A stretch of DNA of 64,000 bases from Hespellia sp. (GCA_028689735.1 JAQVCP010000005.1:1-64000); one strand, 5' to 3'. Numbered from the stretch's first letter, positions 28,462 to 37,538 are shown. Notes: generated by a model not told the origin, from the letters alone. A program made the numbers and translations.

Positions 28462-28671
28462 TTATAATCCGCGCTGTTCGCACTGATGTATTGTCTGAAT
28501 TATGGAATCCTGTTCTTCTTTGGAAACCCCTATGCTTTCAAGTGCCTCTCTCGTTCCACAGTCGGGGCAAATCGGCGTTTTACCATCCTTCCTCGAAGTA
28601 GCAGGCACTCCTCGGTATGAATTGCCACAGAAGGGGCAAATTTGAATTCTTGCAATGTTGTTTGTTTTCAT
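28462..28671 (-). CDS. Zinc-ribbon small protein
   Basis: CPFCGNSY...CPDCGTREALESIGVSKEEQDSIIQTI. Confidence 0.75.
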   Translation of the reverse strand: MKTNNIARIQICPFCGNSYRGVPATSRKDGKTPICPDCGTREALESIGVSKEEQDSIIQTIHQCEQRGL

Positions 28672-29135
28672 TATATTCCAAGCTCCTTTCTGCTTTTTCT
28701 GATTGCGTTCATCAGAAGGCTTTGGTCGAATTTAAAGGTGTTATATCCTGTGATGCAGGTCTGCACATAATTCCATGTTGGAATCCCAAATGGTCTGTCC
28801 TCGTGCATGATGTAAACAAAAGCGTCTCTCAATCGTTCTTTTTTACTTTTAATGCCTGTCACCACAATCTGCATTTCCTTTTTATAATAAAAGGTTGGGA
28901 ATCCTTCGTATCGGTCAAGTGCAGCCTCATCCTCTTCTTCCACCGACCAAACTGCAACAGGTACTTTCGCACCTTCCTTTGGTTCAATCGTAAGGTAAGA
29001 ACCGGACTTGCTACCCTTAAATAAAAGTTCGTAATCCTCGATTACTGCTGTTCCAACCACCCTTGCTGTTGGGCATCGAAATCGCATCTGTGTTACATTC
29101 AAGTTGCTGCCGTAGGCTAAATAATATCGTTTCAT
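28671..29135 (-). CDS. Gamma-glutamylcyclotransferase (AIG2/GGCT)-like protein
   Basis: YYLAYGSNLNVTQM...RCPTARVVGTAVIEDYELLFKG...YEGFPTFYYKK. Confidence 0.88.
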   Translation of the reverse strand: MKRYYLAYGSNLNVTQMRFRCPTARVVGTAVIEDYELLFKGSKSGSYLTIEPKEGAKVPVAVWSVEEEDEAALDRYEGFPTFYYKKEMQIVVTGIKSKKERLRDAFVYIMHEDRPFGIPTWNYVQTCITGYNTFKFDQSLLMNAIRKSRKELGI

Positions 29136-29220
29136 CCGCTTTCCTTCCTTTCTAGGGCTATACCCTTCTACCACCTTAAGACCGCCGTGGCGGTCAAAGG
29201 CAGGCCTGTGGCTATTCTCT

Positions 29221-30168
29221 TCAAGCCACTCGACCTCTTCGGAAAGCTGTGTCTCCGTCAAGTCTCTTCGTATAAAGGTCTCTTGCTGTTTTGAACTCAT
29301 CCCCAATGAATCCAAGGCGAAGGAGCCAAGTTCTCATTGCGTATTTTGGATTTTCGGTCTGCTGTGGCTTTGCACTTGCTGACCTTACTTCCTTTGCCAA
29401 TTGGCTAAGTGCGAGGCAAAGCTGAATGTAGGCTTTAAGCTGTCCTGCGTGTAAGCCGTTCTGCTTTCCGTTTGCAGGTGCTTCGAATTGGAAAAGTCTG
29501 AATTCAACCGTTCCCTTTGTGAAAGTTGCGTGAAGGTTTAACATATGGTATCGGCTGTCGTTGTAATGGTGGTTTCTGCCGTAACCTGCGTTTTGGCTGT
29601 TGTACCAAATGTCTGCCAATGCAGACATGGTTTTTGGTTTTCTTCTGTTAAGCTGTTCCAAAAATCGTGGGTCAACCGTTCTGCAATATCTGTTCATTCT
29701 GCCTCGGTCAAGTTTTAAGGCATCTGCTAAAAGGCTTTCGTGGCTCGCCATAATGTTTGCCAAGTTTCTAAGGCTCTGTGGTGTGTGTCCGTTTGCTCCG
29801 ATGTGGATGTGAACTCCGCATCCTCTTGTGGCATCGCTCTTTGCTCCAGCCTTTCTTAAAATTCGGATGAGTTCCTGCAATTTTTCAATGTCTGCGTAGG
29901 TAAGGATTGGCGTTACCAATTCGCATTTCTCGCTGTCTGCTCCTGCAATGCTTACGTCTCTTTGGAATTTCCATTCTCTTCCCTGCTCGTCCCAAGCTGA
30001 CCAAGTGTAGTATCCGTTTCTGCCATCTGTGTATTCGAATCGGTTGGTTCCGAAAAATCCGGCTGCAAGTTTTGCTGCCTTTTCTCTTTTAATGCTGTTC
30101 ATCTCAACCTCAACCCCGATGGTCTGTTTTTTCATTTCTTCAATCTGCTTTGCAATTTTTTCGTTCAT
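29221..30168 (-). CDS. Amidoligase family protein (Amidoligase_2)
   Basis: GVEVEMNSIKREKAAK; GCGVHIHIGANGHTPQSLRNLANIM; NLHATFTKGTVEFRLF. Confidence 0.9.
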   Translation of the reverse strand: MNEKIAKQIEEMKKQTIGVEVEMNSIKREKAAKLAAGFFGTNRFEYTDGRNGYYTWSAWDEQGREWKFQRDVSIAGADSEKCELVTPILTYADIEKLQELIRILRKAGAKSDATRGCGVHIHIGANGHTPQSLRNLANIMASHESLLADALKLDRGRMNRYCRTVDPRFLEQLNRRKPKTMSALADIWYNSQNAGYGRNHHYNDSRYHMLNLHATFTKGTVEFRLFQFEAPANGKQNGLHAGQLKAYIQLCLALSQLAKEVRSASAKPQQTENPKYAMRTWLLRLGFIGDEFKTARDLYTKRLDGDTAFRRGRVA

Positions 30169-30209
30169 TGTCTGCCTCCGTTTTATGCGTTTTCCCTTTC
30201 GGTGTACAC

Positions 30210-30238
30210 ATATTCCCGTACTATGCAGATATTATCAA
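30210..30238 (-). promoter_or_regulatory. Promoter-like element TTGATA-N8-ATAGTACGG-GAATAT upstream of the amidoligase
   Basis: Exact 17 bp spacing. Confidence 0.6.
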
Positions 30239-30289
30239 TACGACTACTACACAAAGATACACACATTAAATTGTGTACATTATGGCATC

Positions 30290-30514
30290 TTATTCCTCGA
30301 TTTTTCTGCAGGAATCCTCACCATAAACCACATTCAATCTGCTACCGTTATCCCAAGAAACCATAATGGATGCCGTATCATCGACACCCCTTACCGTTCC
30401 CTTCGTTCCAATCGGTGGTGCTTGGAAATCATCCATCTGCACCAGCTCCACTCTTGTACCTACTGGATATTCTTTTCTAACCTGTTCTACAATTTCTCTG
30501 CTTGGAAATCTCAT
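30290..30514 (-). CDS. DUF4314-like protein
   Basis: YPVGTRVELVQMDDFQAPPIGTKGTVRGVDDTASIMVSWDNGSRLNVVYGED. Confidence 0.8.
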   Translation of the reverse strand: MRFPSREIVEQVRKEYPVGTRVELVQMDDFQAPPIGTKGTVRGVDDTASIMVSWDNGSRLNVVYGEDSCRKIEE

Positions 30515-31191
30515 GCTTCCTGCTCCTCCTTTTTCGTTTTGAATGCTGATGAACCGTCGAGGTTCTCAAGTAAAATTTTCCTGTCTGCCTTAAATTCATC
30601 ACCGATGAATCCAAGTCTCAAAAGGAAACAGCGGAATGCGTATTTCTCGTTTTCATCTTCTCTTGGTTTTGCCGTGATTCTCTTTTGATTCTTTGCCATC
30701 TCACAAATGGCTGTAATGAACTTTGTGTATGTCTCCACCTTTTGCGGATCCAATTCCGAAAACCAAGGAAACTCTATTTTGTCATCCATTACATGAATCA
30801 TGAGGCTCTGCTTTTTGAATGCACTGCTGAACAATCTTCCCTTGCTCTCAAGGATTCTAAAAAGATTGTCGATTGCCTCCTCCGTAAAACCATCCTTCGA
30901 AACTGAAATCGTAAGGGCATCCGTTTCTTGGTTTTCATCCCACTCTGTAGGGGAGTTGCCTGTTTCCATCACACAAGCATCAACCACTCTGCTGCTCTTT
31001 TCAATTCCGGCTGGGTCTGCATCGTTTAAGTCTTCCCATGAAAGTGTGCCGTCCTTTTCGACTGTAAAAATGTCGATTTGGTATGCACAAGATGGAACTC
31101 CAAGATACTTGGCTTTGACACCCAGTTCTTTTTCAATGGCTTTGACCATTTTCTTGCGGGCATCCCCGCTTACATTAAAATATAATACCAT
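30511..31191 (-). CDS. Phage accessory protein sharing its C-terminal module with the amidoligase
   Basis: NEKYAFRCFLLRLGFIGDEFKADRKILLENLDGSSAFK vs amidoligase NPKYAMRTWLLRLGFIGDEFKTARDLYTKRLDGDTAFR. Confidence 0.75.
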   Translation of the reverse strand: MVLYFNVSGDARKKMVKAIEKELGVKAKYLGVPSCAYQIDIFTVEKDGTLSWEDLNDADPAGIEKSSRVVDACVMETGNSPTEWDENQETDALTISVSKDGFTEEAIDNLFRILESKGRLFSSAFKKQSLMIHVMDDKIEFPWFSELDPQKVETYTKFITAICEMAKNQKRITAKPREDENEKYAFRCFLLRLGFIGDEFKADRKILLENLDGSSAFKTKKEEQEA

Positions 31192-31223
31192 GTTGCGTAC
31201 CTCCTATTCTTTTGGTAGTACAC

Positions 31224-31252
31224 ATATTCCCGTACTATCGGTGTAATAGCAA
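31224..31252 (-). promoter_or_regulatory. Promoter-like element TTGCTA-N8-ATAGTACGG-GAATAT
   Basis: Exact 17 bp spacing. Confidence 0.58.
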
Positions 31253-31327
31253 CGTATATTTCAGATAAAACGTGTAGAATACCACACGAATAATTCCTAC
31301 ACTATTTGTGCATAGTACATAGGGAAT

Positions 31328-31364
31328 ATGTGAAAAACGGAAGTGGAAAACTCCACTCCCGTCT
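31328..31364 (-). terminator. Intrinsic terminator after the 31.4 kb ORF
   Basis: Minus strand ACGGGAGTGGA-gttt-TCCACTTCCGT-TTTTC. Confidence 0.8.
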
Positions 31365-31377
31365 ACTCATTTAAGGC

Positions 31378-31926
31378 TTACGCTTTTCTTAAAAGAATGC
31401 TACCAACATTTACCCATCTGCCGCCGTAGGTTAAGTCGATGAAACCACAGCCCTGGAAAGTATAAGTCTTTCCTGCTTTGGTCTGAACCTTCTCTACAGC
31501 ACAGTAGTTCTTGTTGCTCTGTCCTCTTGTACAGTTTGATGTTAACCATACATAAGAACCTGCTGGTAAGTCACAGCACTTAGAACCGTCAGCATAATAT
31601 GCTCTTGTCGCATACTGTACTTTACGCTTTCTTGTGCTTACAGCCACCCAAGAAGTACCATTAGAAGCGTAGTCTGCAAAATCACCAAACTCACATCCCC
31701 AATACTCTTCTGGGAAAACACCCATAACCATATTGTGATTAGCGTCAAGAATTACTGCTGGAGCATCGACGCCTTCCCATCCTGTTCCCGGAACTGTACC
31801 TTCCACGAAACATTCATTCTTTGTAATATTTCCAATCTTTGTAGAACTACAACTTCCGTTATCGTTCATTTTATAAATTGGAATCTTCTGTCCAGACAGG
31901 TTTACCTGCCATCCACTAACTGCCAT
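31378..31926 (-). CDS. Hypothetical phage protein (SH3-like repeats?)
   Basis: 182 aa ORF, MAVSGWQVNLSGQKIPIYKMND... Confidence 0.65.
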   Translation of the reverse strand: MAVSGWQVNLSGQKIPIYKMNDNGSCSSTKIGNITKNECFVEGTVPGTGWEGVDAPAVILDANHNMVMGVFPEEYWGCEFGDFADYASNGTSWVAVSTRKRKVQYATRAYYADGSKCCDLPAGSYVWLTSNCTRGQSNKNYCAVEKVQTKAGKTYTFQGCGFIDLTYGGRWVNVGSILLRKA

Positions 31927-31956
31927 TTTCTTTTCCTCCATAATAAATTATTTTTC

Positions 31957-33693
31957 CTACTCACATTTGGCATAATAATTTATGCCCGACAAAACGAATA
32001 CCACATTCGGCAGGGCTACACCGTTACCCCACATCTTATATTCCGCAGAATCGGAATGTGGATTCTTAAGCCATTTGATAATCTGGCTGTCTGTTTTCGG
32101 TTTTATCTTCTTGCCCATTGCTTTCGCATGAACAGAAAATACATTCTTCCACCAAGCAATCTCCTCTTTAGTCGGATTCTCTGTTTCCAGATCATCGCAC
32201 CACCAATCAGGAAATCCTTGTAATCTCGCACACTCTGTTGGAGTGAGCCTTCTGACAATATACTCAGGCTCAACGATATGATAGTCACCGCTGAAAGCCT
32301 CTTGATTGCCGAGCCATTGTTTCTCTCCCATACTCGCAGCAAGGGTTCCAAATACATCCTTGCCCGATGCCGTTTTGACATCATTTATAATCGGCGGGTC
32401 TTTATAATCTGTAGCCACTAATGTGTTTGCCAGCTCTTCCTCTGCATTCGTAAAGAATGATGCTTTACTTGAACTAAAGGTAGGAACTGCTACTGCACTT
32501 GGTCCCTGTGCATTTAATGTGGAATTAATCCCATCATCCGTAATGCCCGGAACTCTTGCAAAATTCTGACCACAGTTAAAAGCCTCTCTGTCAATGGCAT
32601 AAACAACTGCGTGTTTATCAACTGTATTTAATGTGAATGAGACATCCTCACTGATTCCATCACCCTGTGGACCGTTCTCATCCTTCCTTCCAATCATGGA
32701 GCCCTGTAATGAAACCACAGCCATACCACCTTGATTGCACGATGGATTTCCTCCATTGGCATCCAAGCAACGTGCTGTATCAGCTTCATAAAATCCACTG
32801 TTCGGATTATTCGATTTCATGGAATTACTCTCTTTGGCACAGATGCCATACACCTTTGGTGTCTCAACCACAAATGGCTGATTATTACCACCAGTTCCAT
32901 AAGTAGACGAAACTGTCTGTGCTACTTCCAAGGGACCGGTGTATCTCGTGTCCTGACTGTGATTCTCAAACATCAAGCGGTCTGTGCCTGTTTCTCCAAT
33001 GCCTTCTGAAGTATCTCCGGCAGCTTTTTCCCACGGCTTTCTGCTCTTCGCAGAATACCCAGACACGCTTTCTGACTCAAATAGTATTTTTCCTGCACAC
33101 CCACCTGCAAAATCTGCGACAAGGTAGATACGCTTTCTTCGTTGGGGTACTCCCCAAAACTGTGCATCGAATAATCTCCATGCGACTGAGTAACCATCTC
33201 CCAAGATTTCTCCTGCGTTTTCCCACTTTGAAGGTCTAGGAACAGACACTTGCTCGTCTTTGACTTTGCAGATTTCTTCGAGGACTGCACGGAAGTCATC
33301 TCCTTTGTTACTGGAGAATGCTCCTGGGACATTTTCCCAGACGATAAATCTTGGATATTTTCCATTGGTTGCCTCCCTCATTTCTTTAATGATTCTGATT
33401 GCTTCATAAAAAAGACTTGAGCGTGAACCACCCAAGCCGTCTCTTTTCCCTGCCACGGACATATCCTGACATGGGCTTCCAAAAGTTATAATATCTACGG
33501 GAGCAAGGGTACTACCATTTAAGGTAGTAATGTCTCCCAAATGTTCCACCTGTGGCAGTCTCTTTGTTGTGACACGAACAGGAAAAGGCTCAATCTCCGA
33601 TGCCCACAAAGGGGTAATACCGGAAATCAAGCCTCCTAAAGGAAATCCCGCCGAGCCATCAAAAAGACTGCCAAGCGTTAAAGTTCTACTCAT
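31957..33693 (-). CDS. DNA (cytosine-5) methyltransferase with repetitive target-recognition region
   Basis: LFDGSAGFPLGG, FGSPCQDMSVAG, IVWENVPGAFSS, RRLTPTECARLQGFPDWW. Confidence 0.95.
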   Translation of the reverse strand: MSRTLTLGSLFDGSAGFPLGGLISGITPLWASEIEPFPVRVTTKRLPQVEHLGDITTLNGSTLAPVDIITFGSPCQDMSVAGKRDGLGGSRSSLFYEAIRIIKEMREATNGKYPRFIVWENVPGAFSSNKGDDFRAVLEEICKVKDEQVSVPRPSKWENAGEILGDGYSVAWRLFDAQFWGVPQRRKRIYLVADFAGGCAGKILFESESVSGYSAKSRKPWEKAAGDTSEGIGETGTDRLMFENHSQDTRYTGPLEVAQTVSSTYGTGGNNQPFVVETPKVYGICAKESNSMKSNNPNSGFYEADTARCLDANGGNPSCNQGGMAVVSLQGSMIGRKDENGPQGDGISEDVSFTLNTVDKHAVVYAIDREAFNCGQNFARVPGITDDGINSTLNAQGPSAVAVPTFSSSKASFFTNAEEELANTLVATDYKDPPIINDVKTASGKDVFGTLAASMGEKQWLGNQEAFSGDYHIVEPEYIVRRLTPTECARLQGFPDWWCDDLETENPTKEEIAWWKNVFSVHAKAMGKKIKPKTDSQIIKWLKNPHSDSAEYKMWGNGVALPNVVFVLSGINYYAKCE

Positions 33694-34942
33694 TGTTGCC
33701 CTCCACTTCTACTACCAATGCAGAATATGGAATCTGCTCTCCATCTCGAATGACATACACATTGTCTGCATCTCCTGTGTCCTCCACATATCTGCGGAGA
33801 ATAACAGATGCGTACTTTTCATCCAGTTCCATCGTATGACAGATACGATTTGTCTGCTCACAAGCCATAAGCGTTGAACCACTACCCCCAAAGGTATCTA
33901 CTACAATTCCATTTGCCTGACTCGAATTACCAATAGGGTATGCAAGCAAATCAAGTGGTTTTGAAGTAGGATGGTTTTTATTTCTCTTTGGCTTATCGAA
34001 GTTCCAAATGGTTGTCTGCGAACGGTCGGAATACCACGGATGTTTACCATTCTGTAAAAATCCGTAAAGCACAGGTTCGTGCTGCCATTGATAATCAGAA
34101 CGCCCAAGAACTAAGGAGTTCTTAACCCAAATGCAACAGCCTGCCAAATGAAATCCTGCATCCTGAAATGCCCTACGGAAATTCAAGCCTTCTGTATCTG
34201 CGTGAAAAATATAAGCAGCTCCACCTTTTTCAAGATGTGCTGCCATGTTCTTAAATGCCTGTAACAGGAAGTTATAAAATTCCTCGCCTTTGATACTGTC
34301 GTTCTGAATAGTAAGGCCATCGGAACTTTGGAAAGATACACCGTATGGTGGGTCTGATACGATAAGGTTTGCTTTCTTACCATCCATCAGCGTTGCCACA
34401 TCTTCCTCACTTGTGGCATCTCCACACATGAGTCTGTGTCTGCCAACCTGCCAGACATCTCCTCTTTTTACGAAGGCAGCCTTTTCAAGTGCATCGTTTA
34501 AATCGAAATCATCATCTTCGACTTTGTCATCTTCCGTACCAAAAAGGTCTGCAATTTCCTGTTCCTCAAAACCTGTAAGTCCGATATCGAAAGCCTCTGC
34601 CTGTAAGGCTTCAATTTCAATACGCAAGAGTTCTTCATCCCAGCCTGCATCCTGTGCCATTCTGTTGTCGGCAATGATATATGCTTTCTTCTGTGCCGGG
34701 GTAAGATGGTCAGCTAAAACACACGGAACTTCCTCAATATGCTCCTCTTTGGCTGCCATCACTCTTCCGTGACCTGCAATAATATTGTAATCCCCATCAA
34801 TGATGACAGGGTTGATGAACCCGAACTCACGGAGCGAAGCACGAAGTTTATTTATCTGCTCTGCATTATGGGTACGGGCATTATTCACATAAGGTATCAA
34901 TTTGTCAATTGATACAAGTTTCATTTCTGTTGTAGTCTGCAT
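33686..34942 (-). CDS. ParB-like domain plus DNA N4/N6 methyltransferase fusion
   Basis: N-terminal INPVIIDGDYNIIAGHGRVMAAKE ParB-like; IVSDPPYGVSF and DTFGGSGSTLMACE methylase motifs. Confidence 0.94.
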   Translation of the reverse strand: MQTTTEMKLVSIDKLIPYVNNARTHNAEQINKLRASLREFGFINPVIIDGDYNIIAGHGRVMAAKEEHIEEVPCVLADHLTPAQKKAYIIADNRMAQDAGWDEELLRIEIEALQAEAFDIGLTGFEEQEIADLFGTEDDKVEDDDFDLNDALEKAAFVKRGDVWQVGRHRLMCGDATSEEDVATLMDGKKANLIVSDPPYGVSFQSSDGLTIQNDSIKGEEFYNFLLQAFKNMAAHLEKGGAAYIFHADTEGLNFRRAFQDAGFHLAGCCIWVKNSLVLGRSDYQWQHEPVLYGFLQNGKHPWYSDRSQTTIWNFDKPKRNKNHPTSKPLDLLAYPIGNSSQANGIVVDTFGGSGSTLMACEQTNRICHTMELDEKYASVILRRYVEDTGDADNVYVIRDGEQIPYSALVVEVEGNNE

Positions 34943-34951
34943 ACTCCACCT

Positions 34952-35734
34952 CTAATACAATCCCCATTCGGCAAACTTCTCAAAGCCACCGATGGAACGA
35001 ATAAATGCTCTCGCTTCTTCTACGATTTCTGCATAAGGAATGCCGCCAATCATCACATCACCAATTGCACAGCAGATTTCCACAGGCTTTCCCGTTTTCT
35101 GTGCTTTCAAGAATGCATGAATGTTTAAAGACACATCTGCTTTCGACAAATCCTTACCATGTAAACCACCACCCGTTACTGCATCAGCCATATCAGAGCC
35201 TAGCTTTCGATTGGTAGCACCTGTATCTACATCCGTACCACCAGTCCAATCACCGATAGGGTTTACTTCGGCAAATCCGTATTTCTGTTCTAATGCTTTT
35301 CTGTCTGCATTACTCTGACAGATAATAAGTCTGCTGCCATCAAGGATGTATTTACCATCGGTCGGATACTCCTCATAAACCTCACGGGCAATTTCAGACA
35401 GAGTTCTCTGTTCCTTTGTAAGAGGCATTCCTTTGAAGATACCATTATCTCCACAACGAACCTCTACCGACTGATTATGTGAAAGATGCACATCCTGTGG
35501 AACAATCACAATATCCGTTTTCATTTCTCCTGCAATACGCTTGATTGCCTGTTTCACTACTTCCTCATCAATATGAGCAGAGGTTTCGATAATCGCATGG
35601 CACACACCATGTCCAATTAAGACCTCAACTGCAATCTTAGGATTTTCTTCTGTTTCATAAGCCAAATCAACAATGGCTCCTGCTATTCTGTCAGCCACCT
35701 TGTCCGGATGGCTTGGATTTACTTTTTCAATCAT
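34952..35734 (-). CDS. Compact S-adenosylmethionine synthetase (MetK-like, ~260 aa)
   Basis: SHPDKVADRIAGAIVD; VLIGHGVCHAIIET; DTGATNRKLGSDMADAVTGGGLHGKDLSKADVS. Confidence 0.85.
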   Translation of the reverse strand: MIEKVNPSHPDKVADRIAGAIVDLAYETEENPKIAVEVLIGHGVCHAIIETSAHIDEEVVKQAIKRIAGEMKTDIVIVPQDVHLSHNQSVEVRCGDNGIFKGMPLTKEQRTLSEIAREVYEEYPTDGKYILDGSRLIICQSNADRKALEQKYGFAEVNPIGDWTGGTDVDTGATNRKLGSDMADAVTGGGLHGKDLSKADVSLNIHAFLKAQKTGKPVEICCAIGDVMIGGIPYAEIVEEARAFIRSIGGFEKFAEWGLY

Positions 35735-35735
35735 G

Positions 35736-36275
35736 TTATATTCCTTTCCGTGTACGAAGGAGTCTTTCCATCACATCGTCCTGTGGTGTTGCCCCGGAAA
35801 ATTCCACCGAGCAGTTCTCCTTTACCACTTGAAAAATCTGATACCAAATCTGGTTCACTTGTTTCATGTACTGCTGCGACATCGCAACATACGGACTGGC
35901 TATGGCATTTCCGGTAGTTGGGTGCTTTGCAAGGAAGCCAAATTCACTTATGCATTCCTCACATTGGATCCAACGGGACACGCTCATCGCATACTGTTCT
36001 ATAAGCTGTATGTTGACGAGTCTTTCACAGCCTCTCTCTTTCAGCCAGTTCCAAGTTTCCTTATACACCTCTGCTGCACAGAGGTCTTTGCCAGCTTTCT
36101 GTTTGGATGTTAAATAATCTTTGATTGGCGGAACATCCTCGCCTGTGAATGTAGGCGGGTCTGGTAATGAAATAACGGTAGCTGACTGTCCATCGTTCAT
36201 TTTGTCGACCAAAGCCTTGGACTTTCGACCTGCTCCTACACGGGCACCGCCACGGTTTGTTCCGTCTTTTGCCAT
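35736..36275 (-). CDS. Terminase small subunit (P27 family-like)
   Basis: MAKDGTNRGGARVGAGRKSKALVDKM...; position in packaging module. Confidence 0.8.
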   Translation of the reverse strand: MAKDGTNRGGARVGAGRKSKALVDKMNDGQSATVISLPDPPTFTGEDVPPIKDYLTSKQKAGKDLCAAEVYKETWNWLKERGCERLVNIQLIEQYAMSVSRWIQCEECISEFGFLAKHPTTGNAIASPYVAMSQQYMKQVNQIWYQIFQVVKENCSVEFSGATPQDDVMERLLRTRKGI

Positions 36276-36390
36276 ATTTTCCTCACTTTCTAACGATTGG
36301 GGGTTTAATACCCTGTTTGATTTCCATAAAATGCGCGTGTGACCCCCACCCCGTTGCACGATATATTAGCTGTAGAGATTTGCACCGCCC

Positions 36391-36768
36391 CTACCCGCTG
36401 TTCTTATGCCAACGGTCTCCTCGTTCTGCGTGGATTCTTGAATGGCAAGACTTACATAAAGAAATAAGGTTACTTCTGTCATGTGTTCCACCTTCTGCCA
36501 AAGGTTTGATGTGGTGTACTTCTTCCACAGGAACGTACAATCCTTTCTCCAAACACTTCTCACACATTGGGTGGCTCTTCACATAAGAGTCCCTTATCCT
36601 TTTCCACACTCGTCCGTACCTACGGTTTACAGCAGCCTTGTCTCTGTCGTAAGTCTCGTAGCGTTTGTTCTCTTCCTTTTGATGTTGCTCACAGAACCTT
36701 CCGTATGTAAGGTTGGGACATCCCGGCTTGGAACACGGACGCTTTGGCTTCTTGGGCATCCTACTCAC
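36391..36768 (-). CDS. HNH endonuclease
   Basis: CEKCLEKGLYVPVEEVHHIKPLAEGGTHDRSNLISLCKSCHSRIHAE. Confidence 0.95.
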   Translation of the reverse strand: MSRMPKKPKRPCSKPGCPNLTYGRFCEQHQKEENKRYETYDRDKAAVNRRYGRVWKRIRDSYVKSHPMCEKCLEKGLYVPVEEVHHIKPLAEGGTHDRSNLISLCKSCHSRIHAERGDRWHKNSG

Positions 36769-36866
36769 CTCCTATTTTTAGGCATAAAGAAAGCCCTCAC
36801 AGTGGGGCTGCCACCATGAAGGCTGTTCTGTTATCCATTTTGCTATGATAACAATATCACATATGG

Positions 36867-36906
36867 GAGTCGGACATTGCTGGACATTTACGGACATTTA
36901 CGGACA
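36867..36906. repeat. Four tandem ~10 bp GGACATTTAC-type repeats upstream of the late operon
   Basis: ggacattgct ggacatttac ggacatttac ggaca between the activator gene stop and the HNH gene promoter region (boundaries approximate). Confidence 0.7.
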
Positions 36907-37305
36907 ACTTATTTTATTTATTGCCCTATCGTGCCATCTTCTAATGGTTCTTTCATCAGCGTGAAGGACATCCCCAATCTGCGACCACGTATAATTCTTG
37001 ATATAACGGTAGGTCAGAACTATCTGTTCATCGTGGTTCTCCAATGTACCGATAACCTCCATGATTTCCTTCTTCGTAACAAGGAGGCTTTCCAACTTCT
37101 CCATATACTCCCTTTCGTACTCATCAATCTTAAGCAGGGTCTTGATATATGGGGCATCTGTATTTTTAGTCGCATTATAATGTTCTTCAAGACCAGGACT
37201 TCCAACCGATGATGCCAGTTCTCTTAATGTATCAATCTCCTCTTTCAAAAGAGCGATTCTTTGTTCCAAACGATAGGCTTGGCTTAAATATTCTCTTACT
37301 GTCAT
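36898..37305 (-). CDS. DUF1492/ArpU-like sigma-region-4 phage transcriptional regulator
   Basis: DEQIVLTYRYIKNYTWSQIGDVLHADERTIRRWHDRAINKI. Confidence 0.8.
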   Translation of the reverse strand: MTVREYLSQAYRLEQRIALLKEEIDTLRELASSVGSPGLEEHYNATKNTDAPYIKTLLKIDEYEREYMEKLESLLVTKKEIMEVIGTLENHDEQIVLTYRYIKNYTWSQIGDVLHADERTIRRWHDRAINKISCP

Positions 37306-37538
37306 GCTCCAACCTCCTCATCCAATTTGCGAATCAGCATTTCGGGGTCGATTTCTGTAAGAACACCAAACCAATCGGAACGAAAGAAGTTTAATATTTC
37401 CTGTTTCTTTATTTCCGCATCTTTGTTTGCCCTTCCACGGGATAATTTCTTAAGGGCATCTCTGTAATCCTTCACAGCCTGCAATATAATCGCATTCGCA
37501 AGTCCTGTGTATGGATCCTCTGTTTTACTTCCTTGCAT
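37302..37538 (-). CDS. Small phage protein
   Basis: 78 aa, ANAIILQAVKDYRDALKKLSRGRANKDAEIKKQEILNFFRSDWF. Confidence 0.7.
   Translation of the reverse strand: MQGSKTEDPYTGLANAIILQAVKDYRDALKKLSRGRANKDAEIKKQEILNFFRSDWFGVLTEIDPEMLIRKLDEEVGA

Noticed and set aside
29191-29206. GACCGCC-GT-GGCGGTC palindrome
   Set aside because: Lacks a T-tract and lies just upstream of the GGCT start; could be structural but nothing supports a specific role.
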